Assembly: GCA_016794525.1 (NCBI GenBank)
Contig: JAEUJY010000167.1
Location: 1 to 64,000 of the forward strand
Source of the DNA: Myxococcales bacterium
GTDB taxonomy: Bacteria > Myxococcota_A > Polyangia > Haliangiales > Haliangiaceae
Direction of reading: 5' to 3'
Length of the DNA: 64,000 nt
The notes below the pieces were generated by a model. It saw only the letters and a program-made list of their open reading frames with translations. It did no database searches and was not told the origin of the DNA. Each line of letters begins with the position of its first letter. The stretch's first letter is position 1. The position numbers and the translations under genes are program-made. Positions 45,201-57,564 of the stretch are shown one piece after another.

Positions 45201-46391
45201 TCAGCGCACCCCGCGGGCGCGACGCCCCGCCGCGGTGGCGCGCAGCCCGACCGCCGCCGCGACTCCGAGAATCGCGCAGGCCACCCACGGCCCACGCGGC
45301 CCGCCGACCGCCACCGCTGCCTGCCCGGTCGACGGCGCGCCCATCGCCGCCATCCCGAACGCGACGCTGAACACGCCCTGGTAGCGCCCGCGGGCCGTGG
45401 CCGGCGCCAGCGTCGACACCACCGTGCCGTAGAACGGCGACTGCAGGATCTCGCCCAGCGTCCACACCACCACCGCCGCGACGTGCAGCGGGATCGCCGC
45501 GCCGACGCCGTGGAGGCCGAAGCCGGCGCCGCACAGGAGCGCCGCCGCGGTCAGCACGCGGGTGCTGTCGTGGCGGGTGGCCCACGCCGCGAGCCACGGC
45601 TGCAGCGAGATGATCAGCACGCCGTTGACCGCGACGATCGCGCCGTAGGTCGACGCCGCGTAGCCCTGCTGGGCCAGGTGCACCGACAAGGTCAGCGTCG
45701 ACTGGTGGAACACCAGCGCGGTGGCCAGCGTCAGGCCGACGAACGCCATGAACACGCGGTCGCCGAGGACCGTGCCCAGCGACACCGCGGGCGCGTCGAC
45801 GCTGGCCGGCGCCGGCTTCGACTCCGGCAGCCGGATCAGCACGATCAGCCCGTAGATCGCCATCGTCGCCGCGTCGCCGATGAACAGCGCGCGGTACGAC
45901 CACGACGCCAGCGCCCCCGCGGCCAGCGGCGCGATCGTGAAGCCGAGGTTGATCGCCCAGTACAGCGCGCCGAACGCCCGCGGCCGATCGGCGGCCGGCA
46001 CCACGTCGGCGACGAACGCCATCACCGCCGGACGGTACAGCTCGCCGACCAGCCCCAGCGCCGCCGCCGCCGCGCCGATCGCGACCGGGTCGCGGGCCTC
46101 GGCCAGCGCCAGCATCGTCACCGCGCCGCCCAGCAGCGACAGCGCCATCGTCCGCTTGCGGCCCAGGCGATCGGCCAGCACGCCGCCGACCACGCCGGCC
46201 ACCATCGCGCCGGCCCCGTAGCAGGTGCCGATCGCCACCGCCTCGCCGCGCGACAGCCCGCGCGCCTCGGTGAGGTAATAGCCGAGCATCGGCAGCACGA
46301 AGCCGCCGGCGCGGTTGACCAGCGTGCCCAGCCAGACCAACCAGAACGCCGACGGCAGGCCGCGGCGCAGCTCGACGAGACGCGCGAACAC
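45201..46391 (-). CDS. MFS-family transporter
   Basis: 396 residues from GTG at 46391. Twelve predicted helices; the loop 2-3 signature is LADRLGRKRTM. RPAVMAFVADVVPAADRPRA is like the drug-exporter type of MFS protein. It lies 43 bases downstream of the start of the serine hydrolase gene and on the same strand, but reads first, so the two could be co-transcribed. Substrate unknown; efflux of a small molecule is the likeliest role. Confidence 0.88.
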   Translation of the reverse strand: MFARLVELRRGLPSAFWLVWLGTLVNRAGGFVLPMLGYYLTEARGLSRGEAVAIGTCYGAGAMVAGVVGGVLADRLGRKRTMALSLLGGAVTMLALAEARDPVAIGAAAAALGLVGELYRPAVMAFVADVVPAADRPRAFGALYWAINLGFTIAPLAAGALASWSYRALFIGDAATMAIYGLIVLIRLPESKPAPASVDAPAVSLGTVLGDRVFMAFVGLTLATALVFHQSTLTLSVHLAQQGYAASTYGAIVAVNGVLIISLQPWLAAWATRHDSTRVLTAAALLCGAGFGLHGVGAAIPLHVAAVVVWTLGEILQSPFYGTVVSTLAPATARGRYQGVFSVAFGMAAMGAPSTGQAAVAVGGPRGPWVACAILGVAAAVGLRATAAGRRARGVR

Positions 46392-46499
46392 GAGTGCGAG
46401 CGGCCAGGGTGACCGGATTCGCCGCGGTCCGCAACCCGCGCGCGCCGTCGGGATCCGCTATCCTGCCGCCGGGGGCGGCCACCACGGCCGACACGTCAC

Positions 46500-47596
46500 A
46501 TGTCCAACACCGACAAGGCTCGCGAGCGCGCCCAGGCAGCCATGCGCTCGCTCGGCGGCAACCCATCCCGGCTGTGGTTCGTCGGCGCCGCGATCGTGCT
46601 GGTGATCATCGGCTCGCGCTCGTGCGTGACCGTCGAGCCCGGCCACGTCGCGGTCCGGGTCAACAACCTGACCGGCGCGGTCGAGACGATCACCCAGCCC
46701 GGCCTGATCGTGCGCCTGCCGTTCGGGATCCACACCGTCTACACGATCGAGGCGGCGCCCCAGACCTTCCACATGCGCGGCGACAAGAACATCGACGCGC
46801 TCAACGTCAACGAGCTCACCGTCCGCGCCTCGGACGGCTCGAACTTCGTCTTCAACGACACGACGATCCTGTTCCGGGTCATCCCGTCGCAGGGCGCCCG
46901 GGTCATCGCCGACGCCGGCGAGGGCCACAACTACCGGATGTGGATGCTGCCCTACGCCCGCTCGATCCTGCGCGACGAGTTCGGCAAGGAGTCGACGATC
47001 AGCGTGTCGAACCCGACGACGTTCGGCCAGGCCACCGAGCGCGCGCGCACCCGCATCAACGAGCTCTTGACCAAGCACGGCCTCGAGGTCACCAGCATCG
47101 TCACGCCGCGGCCCCGGTTCTCGAACGAGTACGAGGAGCTGATCGAGTCGCGCAACCAGACCGAGAACGAGCTGTCGGTGATCGACTCCAACCTGCAGCG
47201 CGCCGAGACCGAGCGCAGCCGCCGGCTGGCCGAGGTCGATCGCGACCAGAACAAGATCATGCAGGAGAAGCGGGCCGAGCTCGAGGCGGCGCTGGCCACC
47301 GCGGTCGCGGCCCAGACCGAGACCCACCGCGCCGTCGACACCACCAAGATCGAGAAGGTCGCCGGCGGCGAGGCGTCGCTGTCGGCGGCGCGCCAGCGCG
47401 CCATCGAGCTCAAGGGGCAGCTGCAGGCGCAGTACGAGGCCAAGAAGGCCGAGATCGACGCGTTCCGCGTGCAGCCGCTCGAGCGGGTCATGGAGCGCCT
47501 CGGCGAGCGGCTCGAGGGCGTGACCATCGACATCCAGCCGTGGGCCAACGACTCGGTGCCGTCGCGGCTCCAGGTCGAGAAGGTGGGAGGTGCCGA

Positions 47597-47600
<4 letters not shown>
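46500..47600 (+). CDS. SPFH (prohibitin/HflK-like) membrane protein 1
   Basis: 366 residues. One membrane helix (about 25-43) anchors an SPFH domain ([18 protein letters not shown]...; about 45-230), followed by a long charged coiled coil (about 225-345). SPFH proteins form large membrane rings that scaffold proteases or organise lipid domains. It is coupled to the next gene, also SPFH, by an ATGA overlap. A TATCCT word (46459-46464) may be the promoter; no Shine-Dalgarno is seen. No FtsH gene is nearby. Confidence 0.85.
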
Positions 47601-48811
<1,211 letters not shown>

Positions 48812-48817
48812 CGCGCC

Positions 48818-49948
48818 CTATGCGTGATCGTGCCCGTGCCCGTGCCCGTGCCCGTGCCCGTGCCCGTGATCGCGCCCGTGATCGCGCCCGTGATCGTCGC
48901 CGTGATCGTGGCGGGTGCCGAGCCAGGTCAGCAGGCCGTCCTTGGCGATCTCGAGCAAGGTCAACGCCGCCAGCGCGATCGCCGCGCCGATCGCCACCGG
49001 CCGCGGCACCACCGTCGCGGCGTCGGCCATCGCCTCGCCGATCGAGCGCACGCCGTCGACGTCGGTCAGGCCGGTGGCGGCGTAAGCCGCGATCACCAGG
49101 CCCAGCGCGGTGACCGGCCCGGTGACCGCCCGCAGCACCGTGCGCGGCGAGCGGCGATGGGCCGGCGCGGTCAGCGCCGCCAGCGCGCCGCCGGCGACGA
49201 TCCACGGCGCGGCCGCGATCACCACCGTGATGAGATCCTCGCGCAGGGTGTGAGTCAGCCCGCTGTGCTCGTGGCCGCCGGTGACGAACGGCAGCGACGC
49301 GCCGATCGCCACGCCGATCGCCTCGAGCGGCCGGGTCGCCGCGGGCACCTCGCGATCGCCGGAGTCGTGGACCAGCACGTGGAGCAACAGGCCGCTGACC
49401 GCCGCGTTGAGCCAGGGCTCGGCTGACGGCAAGAGGGTGTCGTCGGCGCGGGTCAGGACGATGCCGACCACGGTGGCCGCCAGCATGCCGAGCGCGCGCA
49501 CCACCGCGGCGCGACGACCGCCGAGCTCGGCGAACGTCAGCGTCAGCATCGCGATCAGCGGCACGGTGTGGGCGCCGACGCCGATCAGCAGGTCCCAGTG
49601 GCGCACCTCGTCGGTGGCGGCGCCCAGCGCCAGGCCGTCGGACAGCTGGTGGAACAGCACCGCGACGTAGCCGAGCTCGGCCGCCATCCGCCGGTGGCGC
49701 GCCCCGAGCCGGGCGGTGGCGCGGCTGACGAACAGCGGCGCGATCAGGCCCGCGGCGGCCACCGCCAGCACCGGCCAGCCGCCGCCGTCGATGGCCTCGG
49801 GCAGGATGTGCACCGCGATCGCCATCGCCACCGCGACCACGGCGAAGGCGCGCACCGGCGCCAGCACCCACAGCCGCGCGTCGGCGACCACCGCGGCGAT
49901 CACGCCGGCGGCGACCGACGCGACGGCGATGACGAGCGCCAGGTCCAT
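48818..49948 (-). CDS. ZIP-like metal transporter with His-rich C-terminal tail
   Basis: 376 residues from ATG at 49948; a GTG four codons upstream overlaps a TAGCGT hexamer and is less likely. About 10 membrane helices. AVHILPEAID and FHQLSDGLALGA resemble the metal-binding His/Glu motifs in ZIP helices TM2 and TM4, and GAHTVPLIAML that of TM5. The C-terminus from about 344 is a long run of His-Asp-Gly and His-Gly units (more than ten His), a probable Zn/Ni/Co sensor or buffer. The family assignment is by motif only; a divergent ZIP or related transporter is meant. Confidence 0.65.
   Translation of the reverse strand: MDLALVIAVASVAAGVIAAVVADARLWVLAPVRAFAVVAVAMAIAVHILPEAIDGGGWPVLAVAAAGLIAPLFVSRATARLGARHRRMAAELGYVAVLFHQLSDGLALGAATDEVRHWDLLIGVGAHTVPLIAMLTLTFAELGGRRAAVVRALGMLAATVVGIVLTRADDTLLPSAEPWLNAAVSGLLLHVLVHDSGDREVPAATRPLEAIGVAIGASLPFVTGGHEHSGLTHTLREDLITVVIAAAPWIVAGGALAALTAPAHRRSPRTVLRAVTGPVTALGLVIAAYAATGLTDVDGVRSIGEAMADAATVVPRPVAIGAAIALAALTLLEIAKDGLLTWLGTRHDHGDDHGRDHGRDHGHGHGHGHGHGHDHA
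48831..48866 (+). repeat. Six tandem TGCCCG hexamers encoding the His-Gly tail
   Basis: Six exact copies of TGCCCG follow each other, flanked by TGATCG/CGCCCG variants up to about 48892. Read on the other strand they encode His-Gly pairs at the end of the ZIP-like protein. Gain or loss of a unit keeps the frame, so tail length could vary between strains. Confidence 0.85.
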
Positions 49949-50010
49949 GGGGGGCGGCACGCTACCACGAACCCCCGGAACGAGCCGCCCACCCGGCCCG
50001 GGCGCTCGGG

Positions 50011-50016
50011 TAGCAT
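50011..50016 (+). promoter_or_regulatory. -10-like TAGCAT six bases before the GH92 gene
   Basis: TAGCAT, six bases, then ATG at 50023, with no recognisable -35 or Shine-Dalgarno. Fits leaderless initiation. Confidence 0.42.
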
Positions 50017-50022
50017 CGCGCC

Positions 50023-52278
50023 ATGCGCCGCTGGCTCGGGACCCTCGCCGTCGTGATCGCGTGTGGCGGAGACGACGCGCCGGCGCCGCCGCTGCCCGAG
50101 GTGACCGATCCGCTGCCGCTGGTCGATCCGACGATCGGCACCGGCGGCCTGGGCTTCGGCTACGGCTCGAGCTTCGTCGGCGCGGCGGTGCCGCACGGGC
50201 TGGTCAAGCTGGGCCCCGACACCAGCGGCGACTTCGGCACGGTCGCGTTCCAGCACTTCTCCGGGTACTTCTTCGACGACGACACGATCGAGCAGTTCAC
50301 GCACCTGCACCTGCACGGCGCCGGCGCGTCGGACTTCGGCGTGCTGGCGGTGATGCCGACCGCGGCGTTCGATCCCGGCAAGCGCCGCGCGTCGGACTAC
50401 CGGGCGCCGTTCGCCAAGGCCGACGAGCACGCCACCGCCGGCCGCTACGCGGTCACGCTGGCCAGCGGCATCGCCGCGTCGCTGACCGCCACCGCGCGCG
50501 GCGCCCACCACGTCTACACCTTCCCCGGCGGCGGCGGCGCGCTGGTGCTGGATCTAGCGGCGGCGCTCGACGGCGGCGACGTCACCGACGCCGCGCTCCA
50601 CCTCGACGCCGCGACCCAGACCATCCGCGGCCACCTCCACGCCGCCGGCGGCATGTCGGGGCGCTACGGCGGCTACGACCTGTACTTCACGGCGCGGGCG
50701 CGGACCGCGTGGACCGCGGCGCAGGTGTGGTCCGACGCGCAGCCGCCCGCCATCGGCGTCGACGCCGTCGGCACCGGGGTCGGCGCCGCGCTGACCTTCG
50801 CCGGCGGGCCGGTCGAGCTGCAGCTGGCGGTGTCGCTGGTCGACGCCGCTGGCGCCGACGCCAACCTCGCCGCCGAGCTGCCGGCGTGGGACGCCGACGC
50901 CACCTACGCCGCGGCCCAGGCGGCGTGGCGGGCCAAGCTCGGCACCGTCGCGATCACCGGCGGGACGCCCGCCGAGCGCCGCACGTTCTACACCAGCCTG
51001 TACCACGCGTTCTTGATGCCGACGGTGATCGGCGACGTCGACGGGCGCTACCGGCTGCACGGCATGGCCGCGCCGGCGACCGCCGCCGGCTTCACGCCGA
51101 TGTCCGACTTCTCGCTGTGGGACACCTACCGCACCGTCCACCCGCTGTACGCGTGGCTGGCGCCGACCAGCGCGCGCGACTCGAGCGGCTCGCTGGCCGC
51201 GTTCGCCGCGATCGGCGGCTGCCCGCGCTGGCCGATCGCGATCGGCGAGAGCGGCACGATGCTCGGCGCCAGCTGCGACGTGGTGATCGCCGACGCGGCG
51301 GCCCGCGGCGTGGTCGATCACGCCGCGACGGCCTGGCCGCTCTTGCGCGCCGCCGCCCTCGACGCGACCGCGCCACCGATGGGACGCGGCGGCCGCGATC
51401 AGGTCGAGCCGTACATCCAGTACGGCTACGTGCCGGCCGCGGTCGGCCGCTCGGTCAGCCACACCACCGAGTACGCCCACGACGACTTCGCGCTGGCCAA
51501 CCTCGCCGAGCTGCAGGGCGACACCGCCGCCGCCACCGCGCTGCGGGCGCGCAGCCACGGCTGGCAGATGCTGTTCGATCCCGCCGTCGGGTTCCTGCGC
51601 GCGCGCAACGCCGACGGCAGCTTCCCGACCGGGTCGTTCGATCCGCTGGCGATGACCGAGGACTACGCCGAGGCCAACGCCTGGCACTCGCTGTGGATGG
51701 CCGGCATCCACGACCCCGACGGCATGGCGACGTTGTTCGGCGGCCGAGCCGGCGCGATCGCCAAGCTCGAGACGTTCTTCACCGAGGCCCGGCGCGACTG
51801 GGACGAGGCCGACCCGTCGGCGGCGAACTTCCCGCGCCCGTACTACTGGCACGGCAACGAGCCCGACCTCAACGCGGCGTTCCTGTTCGCGCAGCTGGGC
51901 CGCCCCGATCTCACCCACACGTGGGCCCGGTGGATCATCGACACCCACTACGCCGACACCCCGGCCGGGGTCGCCGGCAACGACGACGGCGGCACGCTCG
52001 GCTCCTGGTACGTGTTCGCCGCGCTGGGCCTGTACCCGATCGCGGGCAGCGCCGACTACGTCGTCAGCACACCGATCTTCGAGCGGGCCCGGGTCGTCGT
52101 CGACGGCCACGAGCTGATCATCGACGCGCCGGGCGCGACGAGCGCGCGCCGCTACGTCGCCGGCGTGACGATCGACGGCGCGCCGCTATCGACGCCGCGG
52201 CTGACCCAGGCCGACCTGCGCACCGCCCACACGATCGCGTTCGCGATGTCGGACACGCCGACCACCTGGGGCCAGTGA
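50023..52278 (+). CDS. GH92-family alpha-mannosidase lipoprotein
   Basis: 751 residues. The signal ends VVIAC (Cys14), so it is probably lipid-anchored. GH92 marks run through its length: VDPTIGTGG near the mature N-terminus, THLHLHGAGASDFG, SLWDTYRTVHPLY, VSHTTEYAHDDFA, YWHGNEPD and the catalytic-region NDDGGTLGSWYVFAALGLYP near the end. These are calcium-dependent exo-alpha-mannosidases. It would release mannose from external glycans, useful to a scavenging or predatory bacterium. Linkage specificity cannot be read. Confidence 0.92.
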   Translation: MRRWLGTLAVVIACGGDDAPAPPLPEVTDPLPLVDPTIGTGGLGFGYGSSFVGAAVPHGLVKLGPDTSGDFGTVAFQHFSGYFFDDDTIEQFTHLHLHGAGASDFGVLAVMPTAAFDPGKRRASDYRAPFAKADEHATAGRYAVTLASGIAASLTATARGAHHVYTFPGGGGALVLDLAAALDGGDVTDAALHLDAATQTIRGHLHAAGGMSGRYGGYDLYFTARARTAWTAAQVWSDAQPPAIGVDAVGTGVGAALTFAGGPVELQLAVSLVDAAGADANLAAELPAWDADATYAAAQAAWRAKLGTVAITGGTPAERRTFYTSLYHAFLMPTVIGDVDGRYRLHGMAAPATAAGFTPMSDFSLWDTYRTVHPLYAWLAPTSARDSSGSLAAFAAIGGCPRWPIAIGESGTMLGASCDVVIADAAARGVVDHAATAWPLLRAAALDATAPPMGRGGRDQVEPYIQYGYVPAAVGRSVSHTTEYAHDDFALANLAELQGDTAAATALRARSHGWQMLFDPAVGFLRARNADGSFPTGSFDPLAMTEDYAEANAWHSLWMAGIHDPDGMATLFGGRAGAIAKLETFFTEARRDWDEADPSAANFPRPYYWHGNEPDLNAAFLFAQLGRPDLTHTWARWIIDTHYADTPAGVAGNDDGGTLGSWYVFAALGLYPIAGSADYVVSTPIFERARVVVDGHELIIDAPGATSARRYVAGVTIDGAPLSTPRLTQADLRTAHTIAFAMSDTPTTWGQ

Positions 52279-52298
52279 TCCCGACCGCGATTTCGCGG

Positions 52299-52327
52299 TT
52301 GACGATCGCGGCGGCGGCGGCGAGCAT
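52299..52327 (+). promoter_or_regulatory. Promoter of the small exported protein
   Basis: TTGACG (52299-52304), a 17-base spacer and GAGCAT (52322-52327), then six bases and the ATG at 52334. Same distance from -10 to start codon as in the toxin-antitoxin promoter. Confidence 0.45.
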
Positions 52328-52333
52328 CGAAGC

Positions 52334-52783
52334 ATGGGATCTCGCGCGCTCGGCGCGTCGCTCGTGCTGGGCCTGCTCGTCGCCGGGCCCGCGCACGCCG
52401 AGCGGCCGGTCCCGCCCGCCGCGGCGATGACCTCGACGCCGCCGCCGAGCGTCGGCGACGACCTCGCCTCGCGCCTGGCCCGGCTCGGCGAGGCCATCGA
52501 CGCCGAGCTGGGCGCGCTCAGCCTCGACGCGGTGCAGTTCCGGATCGACGGCCGGGCGCGGCGCGCCTACCTGGGCGTGCACCGCGACGGCCCGCGGGTC
52601 GGCTTCCGCATCGAGAGCTCGATCGGCGTGCGCCGCGACGCCGCCGCGATCGACACCCGGCTCGAGCTGGCGATCGCCGGCCGCCACCTCGCGCTGGTGG
52701 TGCCGATCGAGCTGGCGCCGCGCAGCTACCTCGGCGAGCGCTACCTCGAGGTGCGCGTGCCGATCATCCGTCAGCCGTTCTGA
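52334..52783 (+). CDS. Small exported protein of unknown function
   Basis: 149 residues. A signal peptide ends AHAE (about residue 23), then a Pro-rich linker, a short helix and an all-beta domain with alternating charged and hydrophobic strands (RRAYLGVHRDGPRVGFRIES). It ends RQPF, and the TGA stop begins a double-hairpin repeat. Probably periplasmic. No family was recognised. Confidence 0.65.
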   Translation: MGSRALGASLVLGLLVAGPAHAERPVPPAAAMTSTPPPSVGDDLASRLARLGEAIDAELGALSLDAVQFRIDGRARRAYLGVHRDGPRVGFRIESSIGVRRDAAAIDTRLELAIAGRHLALVVPIELAPRSYLGERYLEVRVPIIRQPF

Positions 52784-52850
52784 GACCCTGGAGGGGCTTT
52801 CGCAAAGCCCCTCCCCCATGAGACGTGGGGCCCCCACCCGAAACGCGAGA
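52781..52850 (+). repeat. Double-hairpin repeat, copy E, beginning at a stop codon
   Basis: TGAGACC at the stop is followed by a perfect 11-pair hairpin GGAGGGGCTTT/AAAGCCCCTCC (52790-52814, loop CGC), a second stem CCCCA/TGGGG, and the tail CCCCCACCCGAAACGCGAGA (52831-52850). In the first stem both strands differ from copies A and B at the same pair (T-A there, C-G here), so pairing is kept. It separates two convergent genes. Confidence 0.8.
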
Positions 52851-52876
52851 GCGTGCGCGCGGACGCGAGTGCGGGG

Positions 52877-53868
52877 TCAGAACCGCACCGAGGTCCCGAC
52901 CGTCGCGCCGCTGGGCGCCGGGTTGACCTCGACGGCGGCGCCGGGCTCGAGCACGAGCGTGAGCACCGCGGCGATCGCGGCGGCGCCGGCGACGCCGAAG
53001 CCGACGTTTGCGTACAGCGCCTGGCGCTGGCCGCGATCGCGCAGCGCGAGCGCCTCGTCGAAGCTGTGCTGATCGCTGGCGGCGTTGAGCGCGGCCAGCT
53101 CGTCCTCGGTCTGCCCGACCTGCCAGGCGAAGTAGCCGCCGACGCCGGCGCCGACCAGCGCGACGCCGGCCCAGGTCGGCCAGCGCACCAGCGTCGGCCA
53201 GCGATGGCTCGCGCGGCGCCGCGGCGTGACGGCCTCGTCGGCTGGCGCGCCATCGGGCGGCGGCGCGACCGCCGGCGTCGTCCCGACGAACTCGCGGCGC
53301 ACCAGCTCGTCGCCCGCCGGATCGATCAGCGCGACGGTCACCGTCACCGCCGCGGCGTCGGCCGTCGGCAGCACCGCGCGGCGATCGTTCACCGACACCT
53401 CGGTGCCGTCGCCGACCCGCACCCGCATGCCGGTCACCATCGCCAGCGGGTCCTTGCCGACGATCGTGACGACGACGCGATCGCGTTCGCGCGCGACCGC
53501 GGCGTCGGCGGTGAACGCGCCGAGCTGGGTGGCCGCGGTGCGCGCGCGGCCGAACGGCCCAGCGATCTTCGGCGACGCCCCCGGGGCCAGCGCCGCGTCG
53601 GGCGCCAGCACCAGCCAGCGCGTGAAGTGCTCGCGCGCCGCGGCGTCGTCGCCCAGCGCCGCCGCGCTCTCGCCCAGCAGGCGGTGCGCCCGCTCGAGGT
53701 CCTGGCGAGCCAGCGCTCCCTCGGCGAGGGCCTTGGTCGCCAGCTTGCGCGCGGTCGCGTAGTCGACGTCGTCGATCGCCTGCTGGGCCTGATCGAGCAA
53801 CAGCGCGTCGGCGCGGGCCGCGCCGGCGTGGGCCAGCGCCGCGGCCACGATCAGCGTCGCCAGGCGCC

Positions 53869-53872
<4 letters not shown>
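52877..53872 (-). CDS. TPR-like exported protein coupled to the PEGA kinase
   Basis: 331 residues from GTG at 53872, overlapping the kinase stop (GTGA); another GTG lies one codon earlier. A signal peptide (about 1-21) precedes TPR-like helices (about 25-95) and a beta domain (about 115-190). There are two membrane segments: WAGVALVGAGVGGYFAW near 230 and a second near 290. It is probably the partner of the membrane kinase, reporting an envelope signal or assembling with it. No enzymatic motif. Confidence 0.72.
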
Positions 53873-55569
<1,697 letters not shown>

Positions 55570-55734
55570 GACGACGCCGACGCGGCGGACCGCGTCGACG
55601 AAATTGTATCAGCGGCGACCCGGCCGCGATCCATCCAAGCGCCGACGCGCCGCGGCGCTAACCCGGCGCACACCCGACGGTGTGTGCGTGCCGTGGATAC
55701 ACACGGCCCCTCGCGCGCCGGCCGCGCCGCGGTC

Positions 55735-55740
55735 TACACT
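55735..55740 (+). promoter_or_regulatory. -10-like TACACT six bases before a GTG start
   Basis: TACACT, six bases, GTG at 55747. No Shine-Dalgarno or clear -35 is present. Confidence 0.42.
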
Positions 55741-55746
55741 CGCGGG

Positions 55747-57096
55747 GTGACGCCCCGGACCGCGCTGCTCGGCCTCGTCGCGTGCGCCGCGGCGTGCAGC
55801 TTCGACCAGGGCTTCGACGGCACGCGCTACCTGTGCGGCAACGGCGAGCGGTGCCCCGACGGCCAGAGCTGCGTCGGCGGCGTGTGCCAGGCCAGCGCCA
55901 CCGACGCCGGCCCCGACGGTGCCGACGACGCCGGCCCCGATGGCGCGATGCCGCCCGCCACGTGCGGCGGGATCGAGCTGTTGCGCGACACCTTCGATGG
56001 CAACGGCGCCGGCCCGTACTGGAACCCGTTCGCCGACCCCGGCGCGTCGGCGAACGAGGTCGGTGGCCACCTCGTGCTGGCGATCCCGGCGGCCTCGTCG
56101 TCGTACGCCGGCTACCGCGCGCGGTTCTACTACGACCTGCGCGGCAGCGCGGCGACCGCGCGGGTGGCGCAGGTCGGGGGCGCCAACAACATCCTCGAGG
56201 TGCGCAACCAGTTCGGCAACGCCATCCAGCTGGTCTACGACGGCAGCGAGATCTACGCCGGCATCTTCAACGCGCCGGGCGCGGGCACGCTCGCGCACCG
56301 GCCGTGGAACCCGGCCGAGACGTTCTGGCGGATCCGCGAGAGCGCGGGCGTGCTGTTGTGGGAGCTGTCGACCGACGGCCAGAACTGGAGCGAGCTGTAC
56401 CGGCGCGCCGTGCCGTTCGCGATCGAGCACGTCCAGGGCGTGCTCGCCGCCGGCGACAGCGGGGCCGCGGCGTCGGTGACCCGCTTCGACGATCTCAACG
56501 CCGCCGCCGCGGCCGGCCAGTTCTGTCCGGTCGATCAGCTGCGCGAGGACTTCGCGGTGGCGCCGCTACCGCCGCAGTGGGAGCCGTACTGGGACACCGG
56601 CTGCACGATCGACGAGGTCGGCGGCGCGCTGAGCGCGACCTACACCACCGGCACCGGCAACGTCTTCTGCGGCGTGACGTCGCTGCACCTGTGGGACCTG
56701 TCGCGCGGCGACGGCGTCACCGTCGATGGCGCCGCGTTCCCCAGCCGCCAGAACTTCGTCAGCTACGTGGCGGCCGGCGTGCCCGGCAGCAGCGACCGGA
56801 TCGAGATGACGCTCGACGGCACCGCGTTCGAGTACCGGATCTACGCCGGCGGCACCGCCGTCGCCGTGCACCCGATGACGATCGATCGCGCGCAGCACCG
56901 CTACTGGCGGATGCGCGGCGTCGGGACCACGGCGATCTGGGAGACCTCGGTCGATCGCAGCAGCTGGACCGAGCGCTGGCGCGCCACCGCGCCGTTCGCG
57001 CTGACCGCGCTCGAGCTCAACATCGGCTTCGGCCACTACGACGTCAGCCCGGGCACGCCGTTCACCGTCGCGCTGCCCGGCGTCAACGCGGACTGA
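55747..57096 (+). CDS. Lipoprotein with two LamG-like (DUF1349-type) domains
   Basis: 449 residues from GTG. The signal ends AAACSF, giving a lipidated Cys at about 17. A small Cys-rich module with CGNGERCPDGQSCVGGVC (about 33-50, six-Cys EGF-like) comes next, then an Asp/Gly linker. Two similar beta-sandwich domains follow (about 77-255 and 265-449), each with a W-x-P/Y start and a terminal F-DL or FGHYD strand; both resemble concanavalin/LamG lectin-type folds. It probably binds sugars or surfaces outside the cell. The two domains seem to be a duplication. Confidence 0.75.
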   Translation: MTPRTALLGLVACAAACSFDQGFDGTRYLCGNGERCPDGQSCVGGVCQASATDAGPDGADDAGPDGAMPPATCGGIELLRDTFDGNGAGPYWNPFADPGASANEVGGHLVLAIPAASSSYAGYRARFYYDLRGSAATARVAQVGGANNILEVRNQFGNAIQLVYDGSEIYAGIFNAPGAGTLAHRPWNPAETFWRIRESAGVLLWELSTDGQNWSELYRRAVPFAIEHVQGVLAAGDSGAAASVTRFDDLNAAAAAGQFCPVDQLREDFAVAPLPPQWEPYWDTGCTIDEVGGALSATYTTGTGNVFCGVTSLHLWDLSRGDGVTVDGAAFPSRQNFVSYVAAGVPGSSDRIEMTLDGTAFEYRIYAGGTAVAVHPMTIDRAQHRYWRMRGVGTTAIWETSVDRSSWTERWRATAPFALTALELNIGFGHYDVSPGTPFTVALPGVNAD

Positions 57097-57129
57097 GCTT
57101 CCTGAGCGAGCGGGTCGCCGTCGCGCGCG

Positions 57130-57564
57130 TCACGGCGGCGGCGGGCGCCGGGCCGCGACCAGCGCGTACAGCTCGTCGAGCCCGCGCAGCACGCCGCCGA
57201 GGCGGAGCGCCTCGCCGTGGACGCCGCGCAGCTCGATCGCGACGACGGCGCCGTCGACGGTGACCGCGTCCCACGCGGCGAGCTGATCGTACGGCAGCTC
57301 GAGCACACCGGTCTTGCTGCGCACCCGCAGGCCGCGCTCGCACACCTCGACCGCCTCGCTGCGCGGCGCGCGCAGCCACGACAGCGAGCTCGAGCCCGCG
57401 CGCGGCAGGTTCATCGCGCTGAGCCCGAGGTAGCCGCCGCGCGGTCCGCCGCCCGCGCCCAGGTAGCGCGGCCGCCGCGGCACCGCGAAGGTCCGCACCA
57501 CGTCGCCCAGGCGATCGAGCGCCGGGCTGCGGTACGGCCCCAGGGTGCCGTCCCGATCCGTCAC
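57130..57564 (-). CDS. Small protein of unknown function coupled to the OmpA-like gene
   Basis: 144 residues from GTG at 57564, overlapping the stop of the OmpA-like gene (GTGA). No signal peptide. The second half alternates strands and a final helix (CERGLRVRSKTGVLELPYDQLAAW... then RGLDELYALVAAR), like a small PH-type or beta-barrel domain, but this is only a shape guess. Translational coupling to the OmpA-like lipoprotein suggests shared function. Confidence 0.6.
   Translation of the reverse strand: MTDRDGTLGPYRSPALDRLGDVVRTFAVPRRPRYLGAGGGPRGGYLGLSAMNLPRAGSSSLSWLRAPRSEAVEVCERGLRVRSKTGVLELPYDQLAAWDAVTVDGAVVAIELRGVHGEALRLGGVLRGLDELYALVAARRPPPP

Noticed and set aside
48826-48900. CRISPR-like or regulatory tandem repeat
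   Set aside because: The units are six bases, in frame, and code the His-Gly tail of the transporter; no spacers exist.
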